This document shows positions 51,131 through 60,498 of a stretch of 64,000 nucleotides of DNA, piece after piece (position 1 is the stretch's first letter; every line of letters starts with the position of its first letter). Source of the stretch: Paenochrobactrum glaciei (GTDB taxonomy: Bacteria; Pseudomonadota; Alphaproteobacteria; Rhizobiales; Rhizobiaceae); contig NZ_BAAADE010000001.1 in NCBI RefSeq assembly GCF_039522165.1, positions 1,116,001 to 1,180,000 of the forward strand, in the 5' to 3' direction. The position numbers and the translations under genes were made by a program. The notes under the pieces were generated by a model, which worked only from the letters and a program-made list of their open reading frames with translations, was not told where the DNA came from and made no database searches.

Positions 51131-52741
51131 ATGAGCGAGATCGGCATCCACAATACCGCCGCTTCCATTGCCACTTCAGGACTGAAGGAGCTCTCTGCAG
51201 TCTATTATAACTTTGGACCAGCGAAGCTTTATGAAGAATCAATCCGTCGTGGTGAAGCAGAACTGACAGCGCAGGGCGCAATCGTTGCCCGCACCGGTCA
51301 GCACACCGGCCGTTCACCTAAGGATAAATTTGTTGTCCGTGATGCCAATACCGAAGATCAGGTATGGTGGGACAACAACAAGCCAATGACACCTGAAGCA
51401 TTTGAGCTGCTTTATGCCGATTTCATCGAGCATGCCAAAGGCAAAGAACTGTTTGTGCAGGATCTGATCGGCGGCGCAGACAAAGACAATTCCATCAATG
51501 CACGCGTGATTACAGAATTTGCATGGCATTCCCTGTTCATCCGCAATCTGCTGATCCGTCCTGAGGCAAGTGATCTCGCTTCTTACGTTCCGCAGATGAC
51601 CATTATTGATCTGCCATCCTTCAAGGCTGACCCTGCGCGCTACGGCTGCCGCACAGAAACCGTGATTGCTGTTGATCTGACCCGCAAAATCGTTCTCATC
51701 GGCGGCACATCCTATGCCGGTGAAATGAAGAAGTCTGTTTTCACCGCTCTCAACTATCTATTGCCTGCCAAGGGCGTTATGCCAATGCATTGCTCGGCCA
51801 ATGAAGGCAAAGACGGTGACACAGCTATTTTCTTTGGTCTTTCCGGCACGGGTAAAACCACTTTGTCGGCTGATCCAAGCCGCACATTGATTGGTGATGA
51901 TGAGCACGGCTGGGGCAAAGACGGCATCTTCAACTTTGAAGGCGGCTGCTATGCAAAAACCATCCGTTTGTCGGCAGAAGCAGAACCAGAAATCTACGCA
52001 ACCACACAGCGTTTCGGCACAGTGCTTGAAAATGTCGTGCTGGATGACAACCGTCAGCCTGATTTCGATGATGGTTCGCTCACCGAAAACACCCGTTGCG
52101 CTTATCCGCTGAACTTCATTCCAAATGCAAGCAAGACAGGTAAGGGCGGTCAGCCTAAGAACATCATCATGCTCACCGCTGATGCTTTCGGCGTTATGCC
52201 TCCGATTGCCAAGCTGACACCGGCACAGGCCATGTATCACTTCTTGTCCGGCTACACCGCTAAAGTTGCTGGTACCGAAAAAGGTGTAACCGAGCCTGAA
52301 GCAACGTTCTCCACCTGCTTTGGTGCGCCTTTCATGCCGCGCCATCCGTCAGAATACGGCAATCTGCTGCGTGCATTGATTGCTGAACATGATGTGGATT
52401 GCTGGCTGGTTAACACTGGCTGGACAGGCGGCGCTTACGGCACCGGCAACCGTATGCCGATTAAAGCCACACGCGCTTTGCTCAGCTCTGCACTTGACGG
52501 TTCGCTAAACTCGGTCGAATTCCGCACCGACGAAAACTTCGGCTTCCAGGTTCCTGTTTCTGTACCGGGTGTGGATAGTGCAATTCTCAACCCACGTTCA
52601 ACATGGGCAGATAAAGCAGCCTATGACAAACAGGCAGCCAAGCTTGTTGATATGTTCATCAAGGCTTTTGAAAAGTTTGAAGCCCATGTGGACAGTGATG
52701 TGCGCTCCGCTGCACCTGCCACCCAGATGGCCGCAGAATAA
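51131..52741 (+). CDS. pckA: Phosphoenolpyruvate carboxykinase (ATP)
   Basis: A 536-residue ATP-type PEP carboxykinase, the committed step of gluconeogenesis from oxaloacetate. The start at 51131 has GGAG five bases upstream and gives the length known from Sinorhizobium; an upstream GTG adds an atypical leader. The P-loop GLSGTGKTT is at 236-244, preceded by the kinase HCSANEG region and followed by DDEHGWG. It is divergent from chvI, the standard Rhizobiales order, so a shared regulatory region is likely. Confidence 0.97.
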   Translation: MSEIGIHNTAASIATSGLKELSAVYYNFGPAKLYEESIRRGEAELTAQGAIVARTGQHTGRSPKDKFVVRDANTEDQVWWDNNKPMTPEAFELLYADFIEHAKGKELFVQDLIGGADKDNSINARVITEFAWHSLFIRNLLIRPEASDLASYVPQMTIIDLPSFKADPARYGCRTETVIAVDLTRKIVLIGGTSYAGEMKKSVFTALNYLLPAKGVMPMHCSANEGKDGDTAIFFGLSGTGKTTLSADPSRTLIGDDEHGWGKDGIFNFEGGCYAKTIRLSAEAEPEIYATTQRFGTVLENVVLDDNRQPDFDDGSLTENTRCAYPLNFIPNASKTGKGGQPKNIIMLTADAFGVMPPIAKLTPAQAMYHFLSGYTAKVAGTEKGVTEPEATFSTCFGAPFMPRHPSEYGNLLRALIAEHDVDCWLVNTGWTGGAYGTGNRMPIKATRALLSSALDGSLNSVEFRTDENFGFQVPVSVPGVDSAILNPRSTWADKAAYDKQAAKLVDMFIKAFEKFEAHVDSDVRSAAPATQMAAE

Positions 52742-52762
52742 GCGCTTTCAAAATCTTAATTT

Positions 52763-52795
52763 AAAAACCCGGCTTGCAAAAGCCGGGTTTTTTCA
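52763..52795 (+). terminator. Terminator of pckA
   Basis: AAAAACCCGGCTT (52763-52775), loop GCAA, AAGCCGGGTTTTT (52780-52792); 13-bp perfect stem with T-run. Confidence 0.92.
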
Positions 52796-52822
52796 TGGTG
52801 TTTTCCGTGTAATGTCACGCGC

Positions 52823-53260
52823 ATGGAAGAGAATAAAAACCGCATCCGCATCAATCACCGCATCCATATTCATGAAAATGATTTGGAGGAGAGTTTTATC
52901 CGGTCGTCGGGGCCGGGCGGACAGAACGTCAATAAAGTTTCCACCGCAGTGCAATTGCGGTTTCTGGCCGGACAAGCAGGGCTGCCGGAAGATGTGCTGG
53001 AACGCCTCATCAAGCTTGCCGGACAACGCGCCACCAAAGATGGCGATATTCTGATTGAAGCAAGCCGCTTTCGTTTACAAGAACGCAACCGCCTTGATGC
53101 GCGGGAAAGAATGATTGCGCTGATTGCCGAGGCTGCCGTTCCGCCGCCACCGCCAAGACGTAAAACAAAGCCCACCAAAGGCTCTGTTGAACGCCGCCTG
53201 AAACAAAAAGCAGGGCGCGCTGATGTCAAGAAAATGCGTGGCAAAGTGAATTTTGATTAA
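52823..53260 (+). CDS. arfB: Alternative ribosome-rescue factor ArfB
   Basis: A 145-residue peptidyl-tRNA hydrolase that frees stalled ribosomes. The GGQ motif is at 32-34 within SGPGGQNVNKVSTAV, followed by the basic C-terminal tail (RRLKQKAGRADVKKMRGK) that enters the empty mRNA channel. Length and tail separate it from RF1/RF2. There is no strong ribosome site ahead of the ATG. Confidence 0.94.
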   Translation: MEENKNRIRINHRIHIHENDLEESFIRSSGPGGQNVNKVSTAVQLRFLAGQAGLPEDVLERLIKLAGQRATKDGDILIEASRFRLQERNRLDARERMIALIAEAAVPPPPPRRKTKPTKGSVERRLKQKAGRADVKKMRGKVNFD

Positions 53261-53404
53261 GCAGATATTTCTGTCAAAGAAATATGCCAGAATGCATCGT
53301 CACGATCTTTTAAAATGAGTTATGGCGCTTTCTGATTTATTTTATTGGACAGCTGCAATTTCCGCATTAAACTTGCCATACAACTGTAACGAGGAGCTAT
53401 TTTG

Positions 53405-53854
53405 ATGGGTATTTTCGATTTTGTTAAATCTGTAGGCACCAAGCTCGGCTTTGGTGAAGATGAACCAAAAGCAGATGATCTGAAAAAAGAATTAGACTCT
53501 CACAAGCTCGGCACTGACGATGTGCAGGTTGTGGTTGAAGGCGACAAGGCTGTGCTCAAAGGCACCGTTAAGGACCAGTCTGCTTTTGAAAAAGCCATTA
53601 TTGCTGTGGGCAACTCACTGGGCGTTTCCAAAGTGGAAGCCTCGGAGCTCACCATTGATGGTGCCTCGGATAGCAAAGAGCCGGTTTTCTATACCGTGAA
53701 AAAAGGCGACAACCTGTGGAAAATCGCCGAAGCCCAGTATGGTAAAGGCAAAGGCGACAAGAACAACATTATCTTTGAAGCCAATAAGCCGATGCTGACC
53801 TCACCGGACAAAATCTATCCGGGTCAGGTTCTGCGTATTCCTGAGCTCGACTAA
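53405..53854 (+). CDS. kbp: BON- and LysM-domain protein (Kbp/YgaU-like)
   Basis: A 149-residue protein, the same length as E. coli Kbp: an N-terminal BON domain (DVQVVVEGDKAVLKGTV) and a C-terminal LysM domain (FYTVKKGDNLWKIAEAQYG, then PDKIYPGQVLRIP). Kbp binds potassium; in this organism the role is inferred. No signal peptide is seen. The ATG at 53405 with GAGGAG about 8 nt upstream is preferred to the TTG just before it. Confidence 0.9.
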   Translation: MGIFDFVKSVGTKLGFGEDEPKADDLKKELDSHKLGTDDVQVVVEGDKAVLKGTVKDQSAFEKAIIAVGNSLGVSKVEASELTIDGASDSKEPVFYTVKKGDNLWKIAEAQYGKGKGDKNNIIFEANKPMLTSPDKIYPGQVLRIPELD

Positions 53855-53875
53855 AATTTCATATATTTTCATCTG

Positions 53876-53927
53876 AAAGGCTCCGCCGAAAGACTAGCAA
53901 GTCAGTCATTTCGGCGGGGCTTTTTTT
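53876..53927 (+). terminator. Terminator after kbp
   Basis: AAAGGCTCCGCCGAAA pairs with TTTCGGCGGGGCTTT with one bulge and a G-T wobble, followed by a run of T. Confidence 0.85.
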
Positions 53928-53963
53928 ATGCCATCTTTAAGCCTTCAATAAAGCCGGAGACAT

Positions 53964-54857
53964 ATGATGATCATCACCTTTGGGTCGATTAATGTGGACT
54001 TCATGTTTCAGCTAAACGAAATGCCGCGTGCCGGCCAAACATTGCTGGCCAATGATTTTCATACCGGCGCAGGCGGCAAGGGCGGCAATCAGGCACTGGC
54101 CGCTGCCCGTGATGGCGCTGAGGTGCTGATGTATGGGGCAGTGGGCACAGATGCACTGGCGCAAATCGGCCTCAGCAATCTGGAACAGGTTGCCAATATC
54201 ACGCGCATTGAGCGCCTTACAGAGCCAACTGGTTGCGCTTCTGTTTATACCGACAGCCACGGCAATAATATGATTGCAGTGGCTTCTGGTGCCAATCTGC
54301 ACGCCTCCTCGGATGTGATCGAAGACACAGATCTTCAAAGCGCCAATATCGTGTTGATGCAGATGGAAAACAAACCGGAAGAGGTCGAGAAGCTCATCCG
54401 CCGTACCCATGCAAGCAAAGCGCTGGCGATACTCAATCTGGCACCAGCCTATCGCTTGCCAGAAGATGTGTTGTCTTTATGTGATCTGATTGTTGTCAAT
54501 GAGGATGAAGCTGAAGCACTTGCAACATGGGTTAACTGCCCACCTGATGCTGAAAGCCTTAGCAAGTGTCTCAACACCGGCATTTTACGCACTCTTGGCG
54601 GTGAGGGGGCTGAGGCCTTTATGGACGGACAATTCATTCAAATGAAAGCCGTGGCCGTGGATGTCAAAGACACGACCGGCGCCGGTGATTGTTTTGTTGG
54701 TGTGCTGGCTTCTGCTCTCGACAAAGGCATGACACTTGGCCAAGCGATGGAGCGTGCATCCGTTGCCGCAGCCATTGCCTGCACAAAAACAGGTAGTCAG
54801 CAGACAATCCCGATGGCCAAAGAAACAGACCAGTTTATCGCCAGTCACAGAGTTTAA
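53964..54857 (+). CDS. PfkB-family sugar kinase, ribokinase-like
   Basis: A 297-residue PfkB kinase. The glycine-rich TGAGGKGGNQALAAARDG near 34-51 and the catalytic DTTGAGDCFVGVL near 232 (Asp base plus anion hole) are intact and resemble ribokinase. No ribose transporter adjoins, so the true sugar is open. Two ATGs lie in tandem (53964 and 53967); the second has the better spacing from CGGAG. Convergent with coaA through a perfect terminator. Confidence 0.87.
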   Translation: MMIITFGSINVDFMFQLNEMPRAGQTLLANDFHTGAGGKGGNQALAAARDGAEVLMYGAVGTDALAQIGLSNLEQVANITRIERLTEPTGCASVYTDSHGNNMIAVASGANLHASSDVIEDTDLQSANIVLMQMENKPEEVEKLIRRTHASKALAILNLAPAYRLPEDVLSLCDLIVVNEDEAEALATWVNCPPDAESLSKCLNTGILRTLGGEGAEAFMDGQFIQMKAVAVDVKDTTGAGDCFVGVLASALDKGMTLGQAMERASVAAAIACTKTGSQQTIPMAKETDQFIASHRV

Positions 54858-54861
54858 AACG

Positions 54862-54892
54862 AAAAAGTCCGGCTCATCAAGCCGGACTTTTT
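54862..54892. terminator. Bidirectional terminator between the kinase and coaA
   Basis: AAAAAGTCCGGCT (54862-54874), loop CATCA, AGCCGGACTTTTT (54880-54892); 13-bp perfect with T-runs on both strands. Confidence 0.92.
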
Positions 54893-54897
54893 ACTGT

Positions 54898-55866
54898 TTA
54901 AAGTTTGCGAAGTGCCACTTCTTCAATCAGATGATCAGCACCTTTGCGCAAGATCAAATCCGCACGCGGCCGTGTCGGCAGAATGTTTTCGCGCAAATTG
55001 ATCAGGTTGATATTTTCCCACAAACCTTCGCCGATTGAGCGTGCAGCGGTTTCTGACAGCTGTGAATAACGGTGGAAGAACGAATTCGGATTTTGGAAAG
55101 CCGTCTCACGCAAATGCATGAAGCGGTCAATATACCATTTGTGGATCTGATCGGTTTCCGCATCAATATAGATGGAGAAATCAAAGAAGTCGGATACGAA
55201 CGGCACCATCTTGCCATCTTCCGGCAGATCACGCACCTGCAACACATTGATACCTTCAAAAATCAGAATATCAGGCTTGTGGATGGTGATATATTCATCC
55301 GGCTGCACATCATAGAAAAGATGCGAATAAAGTGGGGCGCGCACCTGTCCCATGCCAGCTTTAATGGCAGACAAAAAGCGCAGCAACGCACCCACATCAT
55401 AACTTTCCGGAAAGCCTTTGCGATCCATCATATTGTGGTTTCGCAGCACTTCATTGGGATAGAGAAAGCCGTCTGTTGTGACAAGATCAACTTTCGGGCT
55501 TGACGGCCAGCGTGCCAGCAATTCCTTCAGAATACGCGCTGTGGTGGATTTACCCACTGCCACCGAACCGGCAATGCCGATAATGAACGGTGTTTTGAAC
55601 GTATCATCCATATTGAGGAATTGCTTGCGCTGCTGAAACAGCAACTGGCTTGCTTCCACATGCGCCGACAGCAAACGTGACAGCGACAGATAAATATGGC
55701 GCACTTCATCCAGATCAATCGGATCGCCTAAAGAGCGTAACCGTTTAACCTCATCTGCGGTCAGGGTGAGGGGCGTATCGGCACGAAATTCCGACCACTC
55801 ATTTGCGGAAAACAAGCGATAAGGCGAATATTGTCCGGGTGCAAGCTGGTCCACTTTTTCCCACAT
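54898..55866 (-). CDS. coaA: Pantothenate kinase (type I)
   Basis: A 322-residue CoaA, first committed step of coenzyme A synthesis. The P-loop GSVAVGKST is at 100-108, and SPYRLFSANEW at the start and VTTDGFLYPN are family features. It is the last gene after hisE, 12 nt apart, the usual Rhizobiales arrangement. Confidence 0.96.
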   Translation of the reverse strand: MWEKVDQLAPGQYSPYRLFSANEWSEFRADTPLTLTADEVKRLRSLGDPIDLDEVRHIYLSLSRLLSAHVEASQLLFQQRKQFLNMDDTFKTPFIIGIAGSVAVGKSTTARILKELLARWPSSPKVDLVTTDGFLYPNEVLRNHNMMDRKGFPESYDVGALLRFLSAIKAGMGQVRAPLYSHLFYDVQPDEYITIHKPDILIFEGINVLQVRDLPEDGKMVPFVSDFFDFSIYIDAETDQIHKWYIDRFMHLRETAFQNPNSFFHRYSQLSETAARSIGEGLWENINLINLRENILPTRPRADLILRKGADHLIEEVALRKL

Positions 55867-55878
55867 GAGAGCGCGTCC

Positions 55879-56202
55879 TTATGCGTTGCCGCGAGCAGCT
55901 TTTTCCTCAAGACCCGTTTGAGATGTGCGACGCTGTAATTCAGCCAAAACATCATCCAAAGAGACACCGGCCAATTTCCACACCACCAACAAGTGATAGA
56001 GAAGATCAGCACTTTCAGACACGACTTCCGACTTATCACCGGCAAGTGCTGCGATGATCGTTTCCACCGCTTCTTCGCCAAGCTTTTGGCTGGCTTTCGG
56101 CTGACCTTTACGCATCAAAGAAGCCGTATAAGACGAACCATCCGTGCTGGCCGCGCGCTCAGCAATAATGCTTTCCAGCGCTTCAAGGGTAAATCTGCTC
56201 AT
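55879..56202 (-). CDS. hisE: Phosphoribosyl-ATP diphosphatase
   Basis: A 107-residue MazG-fold enzyme performing the second step of histidine synthesis. Separate from hisI, as is usual in alphaproteobacteria. KLGEEAVETIIAAL and ESADLLYHLLV hold the metal-binding acidic residues. CGGAG precedes the ATG. hisF lies 36 nt upstream. Confidence 0.95.
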   Translation of the reverse strand: MSRFTLEALESIIAERAASTDGSSYTASLMRKGQPKASQKLGEEAVETIIAALAGDKSEVVSESADLLYHLLVVWKLAGVSLDDVLAELQRRTSQTGLEEKAARGNA

Positions 56203-56238
56203 CGTTTTTCTCCGGAGCTGTTCCCGCTCATCAGTTTT

Positions 56239-57021
56239 TTATGGCAATGGATCAAGGCGCACAGGAATGCCGGCATCAGCCAGATAGCGCTTTGCTTCTT
56301 CAATCGTGTAGGTGCCAAAATGGAAAATGGACGCAGCCAGCACAGCCGCCGCATGGCCGTCACGAATACCTGCCACCATATGATCAAGCGTACCAACGCC
56401 ACCCGATGCAATCACCGGCACGCGTACACTGTCAGCCACAGCACGGGTCAGTGCAATGTCATAACCAGCCTTGGTGCCGTCACGATCCATAGAGGTGAGC
56501 AAAATTTCACCTGCACCGAGATCTGCCATTTTCTGCGCAAACTCAATCGCATCAATGCCGGTGCGTTCACGACCGCCATGGGTGAAAATTTCCCAACGAT
56601 CTTCTTCATTGGCAGCGGACACTTTTTTCGCATCAATCGCCACAACAATACATTGATTGCCAAACTTATCGGCAGCTTCTGCGACAAATTCAGGATTTTT
56701 CACCGCAGCCGTATTGATCGAAACTTTGTCAGCACCCGCCAGCAACAATTTGCGAATATCGCCAACAGCACGCACGCCACCACCCACAGTGAGCGGCATG
56801 AAGCATTGTTCAGCGGTGCGTGACACCACATCAAAAATCGTATCGCGATTGTCGGAGGTCGCCGTAATATCAAGAAAGCACAATTCGTCGGCACCGGCCG
56901 CATCATAAGCTTTAGCCGCTTCCACCGGATCACCGGCATCAATCAGATCAACAAAATTGACGCCTTTAACGACGCGTCCATCTTTTACATCCAGACAAGG
57001 AATAACACGTGCTTTGAGCAT
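56239..57021 (-). CDS. hisF: Imidazole glycerol phosphate synthase, cyclase subunit
   Basis: A 260-residue TIM barrel, receiving ammonia from HisH. Catalytic D11 (IPCLD) and D130 (VVAID) are present. The TAATG junction with hisA shares one base, so the genes are coupled. Confidence 0.97.
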   Translation of the reverse strand: MLKARVIPCLDVKDGRVVKGVNFVDLIDAGDPVEAAKAYDAAGADELCFLDITATSDNRDTIFDVVSRTAEQCFMPLTVGGGVRAVGDIRKLLLAGADKVSINTAAVKNPEFVAEAADKFGNQCIVVAIDAKKVSAANEEDRWEIFTHGGRERTGIDAIEFAQKMADLGAGEILLTSMDRDGTKAGYDIALTRAVADSVRVPVIASGGVGTLDHMVAGIRDGHAAAVLAASIFHFGTYTIEEAKRYLADAGIPVRLDPLP

Positions 57022-57758
57022 TATGCGCCTCTGTTGTTTTTGAGTAATGCCAGTGCCGCAACCGGATCAATCCGGCCATCATAAAGCGCACGTCCAGAAA
57101 TTGCGCCTTCAAGCTTGCGGGCATCGGGCTGGGTCATGCGTTCAATGTCCTGCATCGACGCCAAGCCGCCGGATGCAATCACCGGAATGGAAACCGCTTC
57201 CGCCAATGCAAGGGTTGAATCCCAATTGATGCCAGCCAGAATGCCGTCACGGTCAATATCGGTGTAAATGATAGCGGCCACACCGGCACCTTCAAACTTC
57301 TGCGCCAGTTCAATCACGCCAAGCTCGGATGCTTCTGCCCAGCCTTCAACCGCCACTTTGCCGCCCTTGGCATCAATGCCAACGGCCACTTTGCCCGGAA
57401 ACTCTTTACAAGCTTCGATAACAAGTGCCGGATCACGCACCGCAACCGTGCCTAAAATCACGCGCGACAGCCCTCGCGACAGCCAGCTTTCAATATGCTG
57501 CAATGTACGGATGCCGCCGCCGAGCTGTACCGGATTTTTGGTAGCTTTCAAAATTGCATCAACAGCTGCACCATTGACACTTTCACCGGCGAAAGCGCCG
57601 TTGAGATCAACCACATGCAGCCACTCGAAGCCCTGATCTTCAAATGCTTTTGCCTGAGCGGCAGGGTCTTTATTATAGACCGTTGCCTGATCCATATCGC
57701 CCAGTTTCAGGCGAACACATTCGCCTTCTTTAAGATCAATCGCAGGAAATAAAATCAT
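57021..57758 (-). CDS. hisA: ProFAR isomerase
   Basis: A 245-residue TIM barrel (fourth step of the pathway). D8 (FPAID) and D129 (GIDA) are the catalytic pair. The start is the ATG of an ATGA overlap with hisH at 57758; three codons further upstream is a GTG that has no advantage. Confidence 0.96.
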   Translation of the reverse strand: MILFPAIDLKEGECVRLKLGDMDQATVYNKDPAAQAKAFEDQGFEWLHVVDLNGAFAGESVNGAAVDAILKATKNPVQLGGGIRTLQHIESWLSRGLSRVILGTVAVRDPALVIEACKEFPGKVAVGIDAKGGKVAVEGWAEASELGVIELAQKFEGAGVAAIIYTDIDRDGILAGINWDSTLALAEAVSIPVIASGGLASMQDIERMTQPDARKLEGAISGRALYDGRIDPVAALALLKNNRGA

Positions 57759-58405
57759 GGCTTCCACTTCAAGAAATTAGCAATCAAGGCCAGCCCGAGT
57801 GCCTGGCTTTTTTCTGGATGGAACTGGGTTCCAGCCATATTATCGCGCGCAACCGCAGCAGTGACTGTCTCTCCATACTCACTTGTGGCCAAAACATCCT
57901 GAGGATTTTTAGCGTCCAGCATGTAAGAATGAACGTAATAGGCGTGTAATCCATCCTCACCGGTTGCAATATTGGCAAATAGTGGATGGGAATGTTTCAC
58001 GTGAATCTTATTCCAGCCGATCTGCGGAATTTTCAAACCCGGGTCTGAAATTTTGATTTCACGCACATCACCGGCAATCCAGCCAAGGCCTTCAGTCACT
58101 TGTTTTTCAAGGCCGCGCTCAGCCATCAACTGCATGCCGACACAAATGCCGAGGAAAGGGCGCGCCTGTTCAACAACGGTTTTCTGCAATGTTTCGATCA
58201 TATCCGGCACAAGGGACAAACCACGTTTGCAATCGGCATAAGCGCCGACACCCGGCAGCACAATATAATCCGCATACGCCACGCGATGCGCGTCCGAAGT
58301 CACATCAATTTCAATTGAAGGATGCACATCGTTGCCTGCACGTTCAAATGCTTTGGCAACGGAGCGCAGATTGCCTGATCCGTAATCAATAATGGCAACA
58401 CGCAT
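57755..58405 (-). CDS. hisH: Imidazole glycerol phosphate synthase, glutaminase subunit
   Basis: A 216-residue class I amidotransferase. The triad is visible as C88 in FLGICVGMQL and the His/Glu of FHPEKSQ. It pairs with HisF. The start shares a base with the DUF2628 stop (TAATG). Confidence 0.96.
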   Translation of the reverse strand: MRVAIIDYGSGNLRSVAKAFERAGNDVHPSIEIDVTSDAHRVAYADYIVLPGVGAYADCKRGLSLVPDMIETLQKTVVEQARPFLGICVGMQLMAERGLEKQVTEGLGWIAGDVREIKISDPGLKIPQIGWNKIHVKHSHPLFANIATGEDGLHAYYVHSYMLDAKNPQDVLATSEYGETVTAAVARDNMAGTQFHPEKSQALGLALIANFLKWKP

Positions 58406-58911
58406 TAAGAATTGTCTCCGCGGTGGCTCACAAGACCAATCTGCGAGCCGATATGTGGGAATTGGAGAGGGGACTTCAGCTGTCTTTGCTGAGAGGTTGT
58501 TTCTGTCACTGAAGCGGCGCTCTGTGGCTGTGGACGCAAATCTGCATGATCAACGAAATAGCGGATTTCCGCTTCGCCTAAATCATTGGCATCAATCACA
58601 GCCTTTTCCACAAAGCCGCGACGACGTAATTTAGCGATCTGCCAATTATTGCCTTCCAGCGCCACCAGCACAGAAACAAGAAAAATCAGAAATGGCACAG
58701 CGGGCGCAAATTGTGATGTATTGGCAGCGCTGCCAATGGCAATGGTTGCCGCCAACACAACAAATGCTTCCAGCCACAGCCGTTTGGACAGAAGCCAGAA
58801 AAAAGGCACGATCAGCGCGAAGAACGCAAAACCGTCACGTACTATGACAGTCCGATCTGCCTGTACCTTTTCGTTTAAGCCTTCTGGTTCCAGAACGACA
58901 AAGCTTGCCAT
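58405..58911 (-). CDS. DUF2628 domain membrane protein
   Basis: A 168-residue protein with two or three hydrophobic segments (FAFFALIVPFFWLLSKR near 28-44, LEAFVVLAATIAIG, then FLIFLVSVLVALEG) followed by a cytoplasmic tail with the GNNWQIAKLRRRGF element. I recognise it as DUF2628, a family of unknown function. It sits inside the his operon between hisB and hisH with 1- to 2-nt junctions, as in other Rhizobiales, so it is co-expressed with histidine genes; no biochemical link is known. Confidence 0.85.
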   Translation of the reverse strand: MASFVVLEPEGLNEKVQADRTVIVRDGFAFFALIVPFFWLLSKRLWLEAFVVLAATIAIGSAANTSQFAPAVPFLIFLVSVLVALEGNNWQIAKLRRRGFVEKAVIDANDLGEAEIRYFVDHADLRPQPQSAASVTETTSQQRQLKSPLQFPHIGSQIGLVSHRGDNS

Positions 58912-58913
58912 GA

Positions 58914-59534
58914 CTAACCTTTTAAAGTGCCCTTTGTTGAAGGTATCGCATTTTTTTGGCGCGGATCACTTTCAATAGCAACCCGTAAAGCGCGCGCCAC
59001 TGCTTTAAAAACAGTTTCGGCAATATGATGGTTATTGCTGCCATAATGGGTTTTGACATGCAATGTAATGCCGGCATTCATGGCAAAGGCCTGAAAAAAC
59101 TCCTGCACCAGCTCGGTGTCAAATGTACCGATTTTCGGCGCATTGAAAGGCACATCCCAAACGAGGAAAGGGCGCCCCGACACATCCAATGCCGCGCGGG
59201 TTAAAGTTTCATCCATCGCCAGATCAAGTGAGGCATAACGCACAATACCGCGGCGCTCGCCCAAGGCTTCCGCCACAGCCTTGCCCAGTGCAATGCCGGT
59301 ATCTTCAACGGTATGATGGTCATCAATATGCGTATCGCCTTTGGTGCGGATATGCATATCAATCAGGGAATGTCGTGACAGCTGATCAAGCATATGGTCG
59401 AAGAAACCAACACCTGTTTTAATATCAAATTGGCCGGTTCCGTCCAAATTCACCGAAACGGAAATTCCGGTTTCGTTGGTGGAGCGTTCAATGCTGGCTT
59501 TGCGTGTGCTGTCAGAAACCATATCTTTTCCCAT
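58914..59534 (-). CDS. hisB: Imidazoleglycerol-phosphate dehydratase
   Basis: Dehydratase of the sixth step, 206 residues (or 202 if the second ATG at 59522, with GGGA upstream, is used; the shorter length is commonest in relatives). Manganese-binding histidine motifs HTKGDTHIDDHHTVED-like (segment DTHIDDHHTVED) and YGSNNHHIAE are intact. It has no fused phosphatase domain, unlike E. coli HisB. It is the first gene of the minus-strand cluster running to coaA. Confidence 0.96.
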   Translation of the reverse strand: MGKDMVSDSTRKASIERSTNETGISVSVNLDGTGQFDIKTGVGFFDHMLDQLSRHSLIDMHIRTKGDTHIDDHHTVEDTGIALGKAVAEALGERRGIVRYASLDLAMDETLTRAALDVSGRPFLVWDVPFNAPKIGTFDTELVQEFFQAFAMNAGITLHVKTHYGSNNHHIAETVFKAVARALRVAIESDPRQKNAIPSTKGTLKG

Positions 59535-59714
59535 ATGTATATATTGGCCCCATAGGCATTTATTGGCAGCGTTCTAGAACAGGTTGCGGCTTTTTCCAAA
59601 TGCTTTGATGGGTTGCAGCCATCAATTGGCTTAATTTGTTGCGCCGCACCGCCTTATTATTTGCATTTCTTTGTCAATTTCATACATAAACAGACAAGGA
59701 AACAGAGCTTATTT

Positions 59715-59744
59715 CTTGTAAATCGCATCTTCGCGTCACATATT
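59715..59744 (+). promoter_or_regulatory. Candidate heat-shock-type promoter of hslVU
   Basis: CTTGTA (59715-59720) and CACATATT (59737-59744), 80-110 nt before hslV. The CTTG and CATAT cores recall the alphaproteobacterial RpoH pattern, and hslVU is a classic heat-shock unit. Spacing is only approximate. Confidence 0.35.
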
Positions 59745-59823
59745 CAGGATCAGCTAAGATCAGTCGGGATCGCCATGATTGCCTAAGTGAACAGGAATCT
59801 GAGCGATCGCCTAAGGAGTATCT

Positions 59824-60378
59824 ATGATCAATCACAATCCGACAACCATTTACGGCACCACCATCGTGACAGTCCGCAAAGGCGACAAAGTCGTTATTGC
59901 CGGTGACGGTCAGGTATCGCTTGGTAATACAGTGATGAAGGGCAATGCCCGCAAAGTGCGCCGCCTCAGCAAAGGCAATGTGATTGCCGGTTTTGCCGGT
60001 GCGACGGCTGATGCTTTCACACTACTGGAGCGCCTTGAAGCCAAGCTTGAACAATATCCCGACCAGTTGATGCGCGCTTGTGTGGAACTTGCCAAAGACT
60101 GGCGCACCGACCGCTATTTGCGCAAACTGGAAGCCATGATGCTGGTGGCTGATGCCAATGTAACTTTGGCACTGACCGGCACCGGCGACGTGCTGGAACC
60201 GGAACATGGCGTGATGGCCATCGGTTCGGGCGGCAATTATGCGCTGGCTGCGGCCAGAGCGCTGGTTGATACCGATCTTGGCGCAGAAGAAATTGCTCTC
60301 AAAGCAATGAATATTGCAGCCGATATCTGCATTTACACCAATCATAGCATTCTGGTGGAAACACTCGACGCGAAATAA
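59824..60378 (+). CDS. hslV: ATP-dependent protease subunit HslV
   Basis: A 184-residue proteasome-like peptidase of the HslUV protease. The N-terminal nucleophile is T12 in YGTTIVTVRK, exposed after removal of an 11-residue propeptide; E. coli has only the initiator methionine before it. GDGQVSLGNTVMKGNA follows as in all HslV. AAGGAG lies 5 nt before the ATG. Confidence 0.97.
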   Translation: MINHNPTTIYGTTIVTVRKGDKVVIAGDGQVSLGNTVMKGNARKVRRLSKGNVIAGFAGATADAFTLLERLEAKLEQYPDQLMRACVELAKDWRTDRYLRKLEAMMLVADANVTLALTGTGDVLEPEHGVMAIGSGGNYALAAARALVDTDLGAEEIALKAMNIAADICIYTNHSILVETLDAK

Positions 60379-60401
60379 GCGCCCAATTGAAGAGCAAAGC
60401 C

Positions 60402-60422
60402 GAGAGGCGAAAATCGCCTCTC
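60402..60422 (+). other. Stem-loop between hslV and hslU
   Basis: GAGAGGCGA (60402-60410), loop AAA, TCGCCTCTC (60414-60422), without a T-run. It probably protects or tunes the shared transcript rather than ending it. Confidence 0.5.
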
Positions 60423-60498
60423 ATCATCCAATCAGCTCAAATGAAAAGCCGTTCATCCTTTCAAACTTATGCGGGTAACGGCCGATGGATTATAAATC

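Noticed and set aside
51758..52345. 195-codon minus-strand frame opposite pckA
   Set aside because: Antisense to a highly conserved enzyme; no start site or family features.
55993..56823. 276-codon forward frame opposite hisE-hisF
   Set aside because: Spans two certain histidine genes and their junction in the opposite strand; no motif.
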